This document shows positions 24,836-34,322 of a stretch of DNA of 64,000 nt, in pieces. The stretch lies in NCBI RefSeq assembly GCF_019697375.1, contig NZ_JAHCDI010000004.1, forward strand, positions 5,195,324 through 5,259,323. Direction: 5' to 3'. Within the stretch, counting starts at the first letter, position 1, and each line of letters starts with the position of its first letter. Source of the stretch: Micromonospora tarapacensis (GTDB taxonomy: Bacteria > Actinomycetota > Actinomycetes > Mycobacteriales > Micromonosporaceae). The translations under genes and the position numbers were made by a program. The notes below the pieces were generated by a model. It saw only the letters and a list, made by a program, of their open reading frames with translations. It did not search any database and was not told where the DNA came from.

Positions 24836-25952
24836 ATGTACGCACACAACTCCTCCAGCCGGGCCGCGGCCCGCTGAGCCCGGATCCCGCGCCGGCCTCG
24901 GCGCGGCCCTCGTGCTGCTCGCGATCGTCTCGGCGGTCGAGCTGGCGGACGGTCGCACGGCGAACTACATCGCGCTGATGGTGGCCGCCCCGTTCCTGGC
25001 CGCGGCACTCGCGTCCTGGCGCATCGTGCTCGGCGTCGGCACCGCGACCTCGGTGCTCGGAGCGGCCTTCGCCATGGCCGAACGGACCGTGACGCTCTCC
25101 ACGGCCGTCGCAGTGGTCGGCATCGTGCTGGGCACCGGCATCGCGGCGGCGGTGGCGGCGGTGCGGGAACGGCAGGCGGAGCAGATCGCCGAGCTGTCGA
25201 GACTCGCGACGGTGGCGCAGCAGGCGGTGCTGCGTCCGCTCGGCCCCCGGGTGGGCGCGCTGTCGGTGGCCGGGCGGTACATCTCGTCGACCGCCACCGC
25301 GGAGATCGGCGGTGACCTCTACGAGGCGATCGACACTCCGTACGGTGTACGAATGATCATCGGTGACGTGCGCGGCAAGGGCCTGGAGGCGGTCCGGTTG
25401 GCGAGCATCGTGCTTGGTTCGTACCGGCACGTCGCGTACGAGCGGGCCGACCTGCGTGCCGTGGTGACGGACCTGGATCGGGCGGTGGCCCGTAACGTCG
25501 GCGACGAGGACTTCGTCACGGCGGCACTGGTGGAGGAGCGGGGCGGCACCCTCACCATCGTCAACTGTGGACATCCGGCGCCGCTGCTGCTGCGCCGGGG
25601 TGCGGTGATTCCCCTCGAACCGCCGGCACCGGCGCCTCCGCTGGGTTTCAAGCCGGCGGTCCGGCCGCGGGTGGAACGGCTGGAGCCGGGCGACCGGTTG
25701 CTGCTGTTCACCGACGGGCTCGGTGAGGCGCGGCGGGACGGCGAGTTCTTCCCCACCGCCGACCGTGCCTGGCGGCTGCTCGGGCACGGCACCGTGGGCG
25801 ACGGTCTCGCCTCGCTGGAGACCGCCCTGGTCGAATGGGTGCACGGCCGGCTGGACGACGACATCGCGCTGGTCCTGATGGAGTACACGGGCTCGCCGGG
25901 CGGTGCGACCGTGCCGGTGCCGAGCTGGGAGGTCGGCGCGGCCGAGGGGTGA
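24836..25952 (+). CDS. SpoIIE-type PP2C phosphatase with N-terminal membrane domain, start uncertain
   Basis: The C-terminal two thirds is a PP2C-like phosphatase (SpoIIE/RsbU type): AEIGGDLYEAIDTPYGVRMIIGDVRGKGLEAV, TIVNCGHPAPLLL, RLLLFTDGLGEARRDGEFF, DDDIALVLMEY. About four membrane helices precede it (to ~100). Such proteins usually dephosphorylate anti-sigma antagonists. The first in-frame start is GTG 24912, inside the first helix. ATG 24836 (MYAHNSSSRAAAR), with CATGCT five bases upstream, meets a stop at 24875 unless one base in 24868-24877 is extra. I give the longer reading but it is tentative. Confidence 0.7.
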
Positions 25953-26008
25953 GGCCCGCGCTGTCCGGTGCCCGCGACCCCGGCTGACCGGAACCTGAAC
26001 CGCAGGTG

Positions 26009-26024
26009 TGTGATCGCTGTCACT
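26009..26024 (+). promoter_or_regulatory. CRP-type site TGTGATCGCTGTCACT upstream of the acyl-CoA dehydrogenase
   Basis: It matches TGTGA-N6-TCACA in 9 of 10 fixed positions. Its centre is ~53 bp before the expected transcription start. An ACCTG-N5-CAGGT repeat lies just upstream (25993-26007). Confidence 0.6.
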
Positions 26025-26057
26025 TCCCGGGGTGGCTTGTCGGTGTCTACCCGCGAG

Positions 26058-26086
26058 TAATACAGTCAGGGTTACTGATCGGTAAC
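26058..26086 (+). promoter_or_regulatory. -10 TAATAC and downstream operator GTTACTGATCGGTAAC
   Basis: TAATAC (26058-26063) is followed by the palindrome at 26071-26086, over the likely transcription start. The palindrome matches the one before the EtfD-like gene (13628-13643) in both arms and the adjoining TG. Repressor binding here would block initiation. Confidence 0.65.
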
Positions 26087-26112
26087 ACCTGTCCGGAAGC
26101 GGGGCCAGCGAC

Positions 26113-27969
26113 ATGACCCACTACAAGAGCAACCTTCGGGACCTCGAATTCAACCTGTTCGAGGTGTTCGGGGCGGACCGGGCGTTCGGCCAGGAGCCGT
26201 ACTCCGACCTCGACATCGACACCGCGCGGAGCTTCCTCGCCGAGGTCGACCGGCTGGCTCGGGGTGACCTGGCCACCAGCTACCAGGACAGCGATCGCAA
26301 CCCACCGGTCTTCGACCCGACCACGCACACCGCGCCGCTGCCGGAGTCGTTCAAGAAGTCGTACCGGGCGTTCATGGAGTCCGAGTTCTGGCGCCTGGAC
26401 CTGCCGCCGGAACTGGACGGCACCAACGCCCCCCGGGCGCTGTGGTGGGCGCTCGCCGAGCTGGTGCTCGGCTCGAACGCCCCGGTCTGGATGTACGCCT
26501 CCGGCCCGTCCTTCGCGCACGTGCTGCACGTCGAGGGCACCGAGCGGCAGAAGAAGTGGGCCAAGCTCTTCATCGATCGGCAGTGGGGCTCGACGATGGT
26601 GCTGACCGAGCCGGACGCCGGCTCGGACGTCGGCGCCGGGCGTACCCGCGCGATCCCGCAGCCGGACGGCTCCTGGCACATCGAGGGTGTCAAGCGCTTC
26701 ATCACCTCGGGTGAGCACGACCTGACCGACAACATCGTCCACTACGTGCTGGCCCGGCCGGTCGGCGTGGCGGGCGTGGGCGGCCCGGGCACAAAGGGCC
26801 TGTCGCTCTTCGTCGTGCCGAAGTACCACTTCGACGAGAGCACCGGCGAGTTGGGCGAGCGCAACGGCGTCTTCGCCACCAACGTCGAGCACAAGATGGG
26901 GCTGAAGGTCTCCAACACCTGCGAGGTGACCTTCGGCGAGCACGGCGTACCGGCCAGGGGCTGGCTGCTCGGCGAGAAGCACGACGGCATCCGGCAGATG
27001 TTCATGATCATCGAGTATGCCCGGATGATGGTCGGCACCAAGGCGATCGCCACCCTCTCCACCGGTTACCTGAACGCCCTGGAGTACGCCAGGAACCGGG
27101 CGCAGGGCGCCGACCTGACCCAGATGACGGACAAGAGCGCCCCCCGGGTGACCATCACCGCGCACCCGGACGTGCGCCGCTCGCTGCTGTTGCAGAAGTC
27201 GTACGCCGAGGGCCTGCGGGCCCTGGTCCTCTACACCGCCTCCTGGCAGGACAAGATCGCCATCGCCGAGGCGGCCGGCGACGAGAAGGCCACCAGGCTG
27301 GCCAAGCGGGTCAACGACCTGCTCCTCCCGCTGGTCAAGGGGGTCGGCTCCGAGCGGGCCTACGAGCTGCTCGGGCACGAGTCGCTACAGACCTTCGGCG
27401 GCTCCGGCTTCCTCCAGGACTACCCGCTGGAGCAGTACGTCCGGGACGCCAAGATCGACACCCTGTACGAGGGCACCACGGCGATCCAGAGCCTCGACCT
27501 GATCTTCCGGAAGATCGTCCGGGACAACGGCAAGGCGCTGATGGCGGTGGCCGGTGAGATCCAGGAGTTCATCGCCACCGAGGCGGGCAACGGTCAGCTC
27601 AAGGAGGAGCGTCAGGCGCTCGGCAAGGCGCTCGCCGAGATCCAGAGCATTCTCGGCGTGATGACCGGGTGGCTGGGCGAGGTGGGCAGCGGTGACACCC
27701 GGGCCGTCTACAAGGTCGGGCTGGGCAGCCGGCGGTTCCTGCTGGCGCTCGGCGACCTGGTGGTCGGCTGGCTGTTGCAGAGGCAGGCCGACGTGGCGCT
27801 GAAGGCGCTGGCCGGCGAGGTGTCGGCCGCCGACCAGGCGTTCTACACCGGGAAGGTGGCCGCGGCCCGGTTCTTCGCCCGCGAGGTGCTGCCCCGCATC
27901 GGCGCCGACCGGCGGATCATCGAGGGCGCCGACCTGGACATCATGGACCTCCCGGAGGAGGCGTTCTGA
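26113..27969 (+). CDS. Acyl-CoA dehydrogenase (FadE family, long form)
   Basis: This flavoenzyme makes the first double bond in fatty-acid beta-oxidation. The 618-residue length and C-terminal extension (~from 480) match the long FadE5-like group. Visible motifs are [15 protein letters not shown] (FAD/substrate region), [30 protein letters not shown] and [38 protein letters not shown], with Glu of YEGT as the likely base. The ATG has a weak GGAAG upstream. It stands alone behind a CRP-type site and a palindrome shared with the EtfD-like gene, its probable electron-acceptor route. Confidence 0.92.
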   Translation: MTHYKSNLRDLEFNLFEVFGADRAFGQEPYSDLDIDTARSFLAEVDRLARGDLATSYQDSDRNPPVFDPTTHTAPLPESFKKSYRAFMESEFWRLDLPPELDGTNAPRALWWALAELVLGSNAPVWMYASGPSFAHVLHVEGTERQKKWAKLFIDRQWGSTMVLTEPDAGSDVGAGRTRAIPQPDGSWHIEGVKRFITSGEHDLTDNIVHYVLARPVGVAGVGGPGTKGLSLFVVPKYHFDESTGELGERNGVFATNVEHKMGLKVSNTCEVTFGEHGVPARGWLLGEKHDGIRQMFMIIEYARMMVGTKAIATLSTGYLNALEYARNRAQGADLTQMTDKSAPRVTITAHPDVRRSLLLQKSYAEGLRALVLYTASWQDKIAIAEAAGDEKATRLAKRVNDLLLPLVKGVGSERAYELLGHESLQTFGGSGFLQDYPLEQYVRDAKIDTLYEGTTAIQSLDLIFRKIVRDNGKALMAVAGEIQEFIATEAGNGQLKEERQALGKALAEIQSILGVMTGWLGEVGSGDTRAVYKVGLGSRRFLLALGDLVVGWLLQRQADVALKALAGEVSAADQAFYTGKVAAARFFAREVLPRIGADRRIIEGADLDIMDLPEEAF

Positions 27970-28048
27970 CCCGACCGGCAGCCGGGCGGCCGGTGGGCTT
28001 CGGTCCGTCGGCCGCCCCGGCCCGCCGGTGGTCGGTGATCGGGGCCGA

Positions 28049-28077
28049 TGACCGCCGGGTGCTCGGGGCGCTAGTCT
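28049..28077 (+). promoter_or_regulatory. Promoter of glxA, probably leaderless
   Basis: TGACCG (28049-28054), 17 bp, TAGTCT (28072-28077), then 7 nt to GTG 28085. No Shine-Dalgarno is present. Confidence 0.5.
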
Positions 28078-28084
28078 GCACGGC

Positions 28085-30079
28085 GTGAAGTGGCCAACCG
28101 GTCAGACCCTGCGGCAGCGCGTGCTGCTCCCGGTGGTCGGCGTATCGATCCTGCTCACCGCCAATGTCCCGCCACTGTACGACTTCTCGAGCAACTGGTT
28201 GCACGAGCGCAAGATCAACAGTGTGGAGTATCAACGGGAGCACGGTTCCTGGCAGATTCTCGAACTGCCGGAAGACCGGCGGGTCAACGCCATCCACGCG
28301 GCACTGCTGCCCACCGGCAAGGTCCTGCTGGTCGCCGGGTCGGGCAACGTTCGCGACCAGTTCGAAGCCGGCACGTTCCGCACGCTGCTGTTCGACCCGG
28401 CGACCAACGCCACCGAACTGGTCGACACCCCGGTGGACCTGTTCTGCTCCGGCCACGCGTTCCTGCCCGACGGTAACCTGCTCGTCGCCGGCGGCACCCA
28501 GCGTTACGAGGTCCTCGAAGAGGACGTCAAACGTGCCGGCGGCACCATGGTGGTCAAGAACGAGTCCCCCGACGGCGGTCCGCGCAGCTTCGTCAAGGGC
28601 ACCGAGTTCGTCGCGCCCGACGGCCGGCGCTACACCGCCGGCGAGGACTTCGTGATCCCGCCGGCCACCAAGACGGTCGAGCGGATCGAGCCCGGGGATC
28701 CCGACCACGATCCGGGCCACGCCGACGCCGACCACCCCGCCGAACGGGTCACCGTCACCGCCAGCGAGACCGCGATCTGGGTCGACGCCGCCGGCTTCGG
28801 CGACGAGTACGTCGTCGACCGGCAGACCCAGTACCGGTTGAACGCCCTGGTCGGCACCGACGCGGAGAACATCTACGGCCTCGCCGAGGCCATCACCATG
28901 GACAAACAGGACTACCAGGGTCTGGCCGACGCGTTCGAGTTCAACCCGTGGACCGAGCGCTACGAACGGGTCGACGACATGTTCGAGAAGCGCTGGTACC
29001 CGACGCTGACCGGGTTGCCCGACGGGCGGGTGCTGACCGTGTCCGGTCTCGACGGCAGCGGCCGGATCCTCGACGGCACGCAGAACGAGATCTACGACCC
29101 GGCCACCCGGAGCTGGACGTCGCGGCCCGACCTGGAACGCTACTTCCCGACCTATCCCAGCCTGTTCCAGACCGCCGTGCGGGATCGGCTGTTCTACAGC
29201 GGCTCCAACGCCGGCTACGGACCGGAGGAGCAGGGCCGAGACCCCGGCTTCTGGGACCTCGGCGACAACACGTTCACCCAGGTCGAAGGGTTGCGCGACA
29301 CCGACCAGCTGGAGACCAGCATGAGTGCCTGGATCGGCCCGGTCCAGGACCAGCGGATCATGGTCGTCGGCGGGGGTGGCGTCGGTGAGTCCGAGCTGTC
29401 CACCGAGCGGATCGACATCATCGACCTGGACGGCCCCGAGCCGCGGTTCACCCCCGGCCCGGATCTGCCGGAGGGCACCCGCTACCCCAACCTGGTGCAG
29501 TTGCCGGACGACACCACCCTGATCACCAACGGGTCCAACGACTACCGGGGCCGAAGCGCCAGCGACAACCACACCGCACGGATCTACCACCCGGATTCCG
29601 ACACCCTCACTGTCGCCGCCGACCCGCGGGTCGGCCGCAACTACCACGCGGCGGCGCTGCTGCTGCCCGACGGGCGGGTGCTCACCGTCGGCTCCGACCC
29701 GCTGTTCCGCGATGCCAAGAACAGCATCAGCGGCGAATTCGAGCAGCGGCTGGAGCTGTTCTCGCCGCCGTACCTGTTCCGCGGCGACCGCCCCCGGCTC
29801 GGCACCGTGCCGCCGGAGGTCAAGCGGGGTGAGAAGGTCAGCATCACCACCGCGGACGCGGCCCGCATCGACAGGCTGCGACTGATCCGGCCCGGCGCCG
29901 CCACCCACATGCTCAACAACGAGCAGCGCTCGGTGGCGGTCGAGTTCACCGCCGAGGCGGGCCAGCTGGAGCTGACCATGCCGCGCAAGGCCGGCGTGCT
30001 GCTCTCCGGGCCGTACCTGTTGTTCGCCGTCGACAGCGACGGGGTCCCGTCGATCGGCGTACCGGTGATGGTGTCCTGA
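28085..30079 (+). CDS. glxA: GlxA, mononuclear copper-radical oxidase (galactose-oxidase-like)
   Basis: GlxA oxidises the glycan made by CslA at hyphal tips in Streptomyces. An N-terminal membrane segment (~12-30) precedes Kelch-type beta-propeller repeats and a C-terminal DUF1929 domain. Copper ligands and cofactor residues are recognisable: Cys121 (LFCSGHAFLPDG) and Tyr305 (RWYPTLTGLPDG) for the Tyr-Cys cofactor, Tyr520-His521 (RNYHAAALLLPDGR) and His608 (ATHMLNNEQRS). Trp289 (FNPWTERY) is a candidate stacking residue. A His/Asp-rich insert (205-219) is noteworthy. Length is 664 residues. The gene converges on cslZ and is followed by cslA. Confidence 0.92.
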   Translation: MKWPTGQTLRQRVLLPVVGVSILLTANVPPLYDFSSNWLHERKINSVEYQREHGSWQILELPEDRRVNAIHAALLPTGKVLLVAGSGNVRDQFEAGTFRTLLFDPATNATELVDTPVDLFCSGHAFLPDGNLLVAGGTQRYEVLEEDVKRAGGTMVVKNESPDGGPRSFVKGTEFVAPDGRRYTAGEDFVIPPATKTVERIEPGDPDHDPGHADADHPAERVTVTASETAIWVDAAGFGDEYVVDRQTQYRLNALVGTDAENIYGLAEAITMDKQDYQGLADAFEFNPWTERYERVDDMFEKRWYPTLTGLPDGRVLTVSGLDGSGRILDGTQNEIYDPATRSWTSRPDLERYFPTYPSLFQTAVRDRLFYSGSNAGYGPEEQGRDPGFWDLGDNTFTQVEGLRDTDQLETSMSAWIGPVQDQRIMVVGGGGVGESELSTERIDIIDLDGPEPRFTPGPDLPEGTRYPNLVQLPDDTTLITNGSNDYRGRSASDNHTARIYHPDSDTLTVAADPRVGRNYHAAALLLPDGRVLTVGSDPLFRDAKNSISGEFEQRLELFSPPYLFRGDRPRLGTVPPEVKRGEKVSITTADAARIDRLRLIRPGAATHMLNNEQRSVAVEFTAEAGQLELTMPRKAGVLLSGPYLLFAVDSDGVPSIGVPVMVS

Positions 30080-30097
30080 CCCGTCGGCGTCCCGGCG

Positions 30098-31156
30098 TCA
30101 GTCGCCGGCCAACCGGAGGGCGTAGTCGGACCACCACCGGCCGGCCGGCGGCTCGCCGGGCCGGCAGGCACCGTCGGACTCGCCCGGCCGTTTGATCCAC
30201 AACAGCGCGTCGACGCGGTCCAGACCGGCCGACGTGGTCGGCGCCGCACCGAGCCGGCGACCCGGCGGGTTGCACCAGGCCGGACCGCCGTCGACGGTCG
30301 CCCGCTCTACCGGCCCGGCACCGTTGCGGCTGGTGTCGACGACGAACCGGGTACGACCGCCGAGCGCGTCGGACAACCGCCGGCCGTAGTCGACGTTCTC
30401 CGACGTACGGATGAAGTTCGAGACGTTGAGCGTGAAGCCGTCGGCCTGCTCGATCCCGGCCGCACGCAGCGCCCTCGACAGCCGGGACACGTCCCGGACC
30501 CAGCGGGGGTGGCCGGCGTCGAGGTAGACCTGGGCGGTGCCGGTCTGCTTGAGGACGGCGACCGCGTCGGCCAGCAGCGCCAGCCGGTCGTCGCCGTCGG
30601 CACAGTCGTCCAGGCTGTGGGCCACCGCGTCCGGTTCGACGATCACCGTCACCGGCCGGCTGCCGATGCCGGCGGCGAAGTTGCGGATCCACGTCCGGTA
30701 GTCGTCGCCGTCCGGTGCACCGCCACCGCTGAAGCTGCCGCAGTCGCGGCCCGGGATGTGATAGGCCACCAGCACCGGCATCCCGCCGGATCCGGCGGCC
30801 CGGGTCAGCACCGCGTCGACCGCCGACTGCACCTGCGCCGTGGGGTCGGTGATCCAGACTGCCGCCGGCTGCTCGCTGATCCGCCGGATCCGGTCGGCGT
30901 CGTCGGTGCGGCCGGCGTTCTCCCACGCGGTGACCTGTTCGGCTGCGGCACCGGTGGGGTCGACGAAGAGTTTCGCGCCCGCCAGCCTCACCGGCGCGTC
31001 ACCCGAGCGGGTCGGTCCCGCGCTCGTCGCGGTGCCCGGCTCCGGAGTCGAATCGGGGGCCGGTCGGGCCTCCGGTCGTCCACAACCAGCCGAAACCAGC
31101 AGGAGCGCTACCGTGGGCAGGGCGAGCACCGACCAGCGGGGCAGCGAAAACAACAC
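30098..31156 (-). CDS. cslZ: Glycoside hydrolase family 6 exported endoglucanase (CslZ-like)
   Basis: The exported 352-residue protein begins MLFSLPRW with a signal peptide and a lipobox-like LVSAGC at ~25-30, so it may be a lipoprotein. The GH6 domain shows VAYHIPGRDCGSFSGGG, VIVEPDAVAH, VYLDAGHPRWV, GFTLNVSNF and LWIKRPGESDG; Asp residues in RDC and EPDA are the usual catalytic ones. GTG 31156 is chosen because GGAGGA lies six bases upstream and the signal peptide begins there. In Streptomyces CslZ trims or releases the CslA/GlxA glycan; the neighbouring genes make the same role likely. Confidence 0.88.
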   Translation of the reverse strand: MLFSLPRWSVLALPTVALLLVSAGCGRPEARPAPDSTPEPGTATSAGPTRSGDAPVRLAGAKLFVDPTGAAAEQVTAWENAGRTDDADRIRRISEQPAAVWITDPTAQVQSAVDAVLTRAAGSGGMPVLVAYHIPGRDCGSFSGGGAPDGDDYRTWIRNFAAGIGSRPVTVIVEPDAVAHSLDDCADGDDRLALLADAVAVLKQTGTAQVYLDAGHPRWVRDVSRLSRALRAAGIEQADGFTLNVSNFIRTSENVDYGRRLSDALGGRTRFVVDTSRNGAGPVERATVDGGPAWCNPPGRRLGAAPTTSAGLDRVDALLWIKRPGESDGACRPGEPPAGRWWSDYALRLAGD

Positions 31157-31280
31157 CGTTCGTCCTCCGTCGCGGGCGTAGCGCATCGCCGAGACTAGCT
31201 CAACCAGCCGGTAACGGCGGTGCCGTACGATCGCGCAGAACCGTCGACCAGGGCGTGGTGTCGGCGGCAATGCGAGCAGG

Positions 31281-33305
31281 ATGGCAGGGCTGTTACCGGT
31301 GACCGATTCCCTGGACATTCCGGTGTATGGGCGATCCTGGGCTCGTCTCGAAGCGTTCAGCAGGATCGCCGGCCCGTTGACCGAGCCGCCGGACGGCCAG
31401 CCCTATCGGGTGCGGTACCGCAGCATGCACCGGGTGACGGGGAACCGGCGGATCGTCACCGCGGCCGGCATCGCGTTGGCGAACATCTGCTTCGAGGTCG
31501 TCTTCCTCATCTGGCTGCTACAGCCCGGGCACCTCGCCGACACCAATCCGGGGCCGGTCGCCGAGCTGGCCCGGGTCGCCAACGTCTTCGTCATCTGCTC
31601 GATCCTCGCCGTCGAGGCGTTACGGCTGATCAACGTCCTGTCGTTGTCGCTCGCCTCGGTCATCGCCCGGGACCCGATTCCGGTGACACCACCGCCCAGG
31701 CTGAAGGTCGCCTTCCTCACCACCATCGTGCCGAGCAAGGAGCCGATCGCGGTGGTGCGGGACACGCTGCGCGCCGCCACCCGGATCCGCCATCGCGGGG
31801 TGTTCGACGTCTGGCTGCTCGACGAGGGCGACGACCCCGACGTCAAGGCGATGTGCGCGGGACTGGGTATCCGGCATTTCACCCGCAAGGGCGCGGCGAA
31901 CTACAACCAGCCGCGCGGCCCGTTCCGGGCCAGGACCAAGCACGGCAACTACAACGCCTGGGTCGACGCACACGGCGACGCGTACGACGTGTTCCTCTCG
32001 GTCGACCCCGACCATGTGCCGCTGGCCAACTTCGCCGAGCGGATTCTCGGCTACTTCCGTGACCCGGACGTCGCCTACGTCGTCGGTCCGCAGTGCTACA
32101 AGAACGGCGAGGCCTTCGTCACCCGCGCTGCCGAGTCGCAACAGTTCCCGTTCCACAGCGTGATCCAGCGGGCGGCCAACTCGTACGGCACGTCGATGCT
32201 GGTCGGCACCAACAACGCGATCCGGATCCGCGCGCTGCGCGACATCGGTGGCCTCAGCGACTCGATCACCGAGGACATGGCGACGGGGTTGGCCGTGCAC
32301 ACCACCCGCAATCGCGCCACCGGCCGGCGGTGGAAGTCGGTCTACACCCCCGACGTACTCTCCGCGGGTGACGGTCCGTCCAGTTGGAGCGACTACTTCT
32401 CGCAGCAACGCCGATGGTCCCGGGGGACCTTCGAGCTGCTGTTCGGCCGCTACTGGCTACGCTTTCCCCGGCTCTCCGTCGGCGGCATGCTGCACTACAC
32501 GCTGATCACCACGTTCTACCCGTCGATGGCGATCGCCTGGTTGCTCGGCATCGTCAACGCGCTGCTGTTCCTGGCCCTCGGGGTCACCGGCATGACCATC
32601 TCCCCGCAGCTCTGGTTCGCGCTGTACACCGACGCCACCGCGTTCTCCCTCTGGCTCTACCTGTACAACCGGCAGTACAACGTCAGCCCGTACGAGCCAC
32701 CCGGCTCCCGTGGGCTCAAGGGCATGCTGATGTCGATCATTTCGGCGCCGATCTACGCCGGGCAGCTGGTCAGCACGCTGCTGCGCCGGCCGGCCCGGTT
32801 CGTGGTCACCCCGAAGGGGGCGCACAGCAGCAGCGACGGGCTTCACACGTTCCGGGCCCATCTGGGATGGCTGGCGGTGCTGGCCGCGGCGATCGTCGTC
32901 GCGTTCGTCCGTGGCTACGCCAGCCCCGCGGCGTTGCTCTGGCCGGTCGTCGCCCTGCTGATCTGCCTGGCCCCGATCGCACTGTGGCGGCGGGATCTCC
33001 GGATGACCGCTGCCGCGCCGGCCGCGGCGACCGACGGACCCGCGCCGATCCGGGAGGTGCGCACCCCGGACCGGGTCGGTGACATCACCATGGAAATCCC
33101 CCGCGTGCTCCGCGACGCGCATCTGGCCAGTCGGCTGGCCCGCGAGCAGCGGCCGGACGACCCCGCCGGCCCCCGGCCCAACCAGGTTGTCCGGCAGGCC
33201 GGCCCCCCTGCCGTCGAGCGGATCTGGACGCACGACACGGAGGGTAGGGGCCGGCCGGGGAGTTCGCCGGGCGGCGGTGCGGGTAACCCCACGGCTGGCG
33301 GGTAA
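31281..33305 (+). CDS. cslA: CslA, cellulose-synthase-like glycosyltransferase
   Basis: This family 2 glycosyltransferase makes a beta-glucan-like polymer at growing tips of mycelial actinobacteria. Two membrane helices come before the catalytic domain and about five after it. Processive-synthase motifs are LLDEGDDPDV, SVDPDHVPL (DxD), SITEDMATGLAVH (TED base) and QQRRWSRGT (QxxRW). The 674-residue protein ends in a hydrophilic Pro/Arg tail (~from 600). ATG 31281 has little spacing from its GAGCAGG; GTG 31302 is an alternative. It is transcribed away from cslZ. Confidence 0.9.
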   Translation: MAGLLPVTDSLDIPVYGRSWARLEAFSRIAGPLTEPPDGQPYRVRYRSMHRVTGNRRIVTAAGIALANICFEVVFLIWLLQPGHLADTNPGPVAELARVANVFVICSILAVEALRLINVLSLSLASVIARDPIPVTPPPRLKVAFLTTIVPSKEPIAVVRDTLRAATRIRHRGVFDVWLLDEGDDPDVKAMCAGLGIRHFTRKGAANYNQPRGPFRARTKHGNYNAWVDAHGDAYDVFLSVDPDHVPLANFAERILGYFRDPDVAYVVGPQCYKNGEAFVTRAAESQQFPFHSVIQRAANSYGTSMLVGTNNAIRIRALRDIGGLSDSITEDMATGLAVHTTRNRATGRRWKSVYTPDVLSAGDGPSSWSDYFSQQRRWSRGTFELLFGRYWLRFPRLSVGGMLHYTLITTFYPSMAIAWLLGIVNALLFLALGVTGMTISPQLWFALYTDATAFSLWLYLYNRQYNVSPYEPPGSRGLKGMLMSIISAPIYAGQLVSTLLRRPARFVVTPKGAHSSSDGLHTFRAHLGWLAVLAAAIVVAFVRGYASPAALLWPVVALLICLAPIALWRRDLRMTAAAPAAATDGPAPIREVRTPDRVGDITMEIPRVLRDAHLASRLAREQRPDDPAGPRPNQVVRQAGPPAVERIWTHDTEGRGRPGSSPGGGAGNPTAGG

Positions 33306-33362
33306 TCGTCGCCGGCCAGTCCGAGTACGCCCAGAGCAACCGCACGGGGGAGTGCCGCGCAC

Positions 33363-33632
33363 ATGGGCATTGGTAGTGGGATCTTCCTGATCGCGATCGG
33401 CGCGATCCTGACCTTCGCCATCCGGGCCAACGTCTGGTGGGTCGACCTGCGGGCGGTCGGCTGGGTCTTCATCCTGGCCGGACTGACCGTCCTGCTCACC
33501 ACGCTCTGGTTCTGGCAGGACCGCCGTAAACGGGCACGGACGCTGATCGTGGAGGAGAACCGGCTCTCGCATCCCACCGCGATGATGCCGCCGCCTCCCG
33601 ACCCGCCACCGCCGACCGCGCCGCCGAGCTGA
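33363..33632 (+). CDS. DUF6458-type small membrane protein, copy 1
   Basis: This 89-residue protein has two membrane helices (~5-20 and ~30-49) separated by WWVDLRAVGW, then a basic RRKRAR stretch and a Pro-rich tail. The MGIGSGIFLIAIGAILTFA start is shared with the gene at 34323, so the two are paralogues separated only by sixA. Function is unknown. GGGGGAG lies upstream of the ATG. Confidence 0.8.
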   Translation: MGIGSGIFLIAIGAILTFAIRANVWWVDLRAVGWVFILAGLTVLLTTLWFWQDRRKRARTLIVEENRLSHPTAMMPPPPDPPPPTAPPS

Positions 33633-33668
33633 CCGGCCACCCGACCTGGCCGAGCCGGTGTGCCGGGC

Positions 33669-34208
33669 TCAGCCGCGGGCGGTGTGCCGGGCGCCGACGC
33701 CGGCCGCCCCGCCGGCCAGTGCCGCCCAGGGCACCGGGACGCGATGCACCACCAAGCCGCTGGTCCGCAGCCCGGCCGGGTCGGCGTGCAGCGGATCGAG
33801 CAGTTCGGACAGCAGTGAGATGCCCGGGTTGTGGGCGATCAGCAGAACCGTCGCGACCGTCGGCTCCACCCGCTTGACCAGGGTCAGTAGATCCTCCGGG
33901 TGCGCCTCGTACGCATCCGGTTCATAACGGACGACCGGTACCGGGCCGGCGGGACCGCTCTCCGGCGCCGAACCGGTCATTCCCATCTCGACGTCGTGCC
34001 AGGTCTGCCGGGTGCGCAGGGCCGCGGAGCAGAGCACCACCTCCGGCAGCAGCCCGTGCCGGGCGAGCCAGGCGCCGGCTGCCGCGGCGTCGGCCCGCCC
34101 CCGCGCGACAAGCGGACGTTCCGCATCCGGGCCGTCCGCTGTGGGCTGTTCGGCCTTGGCGTGTCGCAACAGCACGAGCGTCCGTTCGTCGACCGGGGTG
34201 TCCGTCAT
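33669..34208 (-). CDS. sixA: SixA-type histidine phosphatase
   Basis: The protein shows the histidine-phosphatase RHG-type motif as LVLLRHAKAEQ at its N terminus and the second catalytic His in LLIAHNPGISLL. The small size (179 residues) and RHAKAE sequence place it with SixA, which removes phosphate from phosphohistidine proteins. The ATG at 34208 is the nearest start to the first strand. It lies between two DUF6458 paralogues on the opposite strand. The substrate is not known. Confidence 0.85.
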   Translation of the reverse strand: MTDTPVDERTLVLLRHAKAEQPTADGPDAERPLVARGRADAAAAGAWLARHGLLPEVVLCSAALRTRQTWHDVEMGMTGSAPESGPAGPVPVVRYEPDAYEAHPEDLLTLVKRVEPTVATVLLIAHNPGISLLSELLDPLHADPAGLRTSGLVVHRVPVPWAALAGGAAGVGARHTARG

Positions 34209-34322
34209 GCCCCCAGCTTGCCCGATTGGAGTTCTCCGTGCCGGGGTAGTCCCTCGGTGCCGCAACCTCATCGGTGGCCGCGGCGGAGTGGAATGCCAGC
34301 TTCGATAGCCAAGGAGACGATG

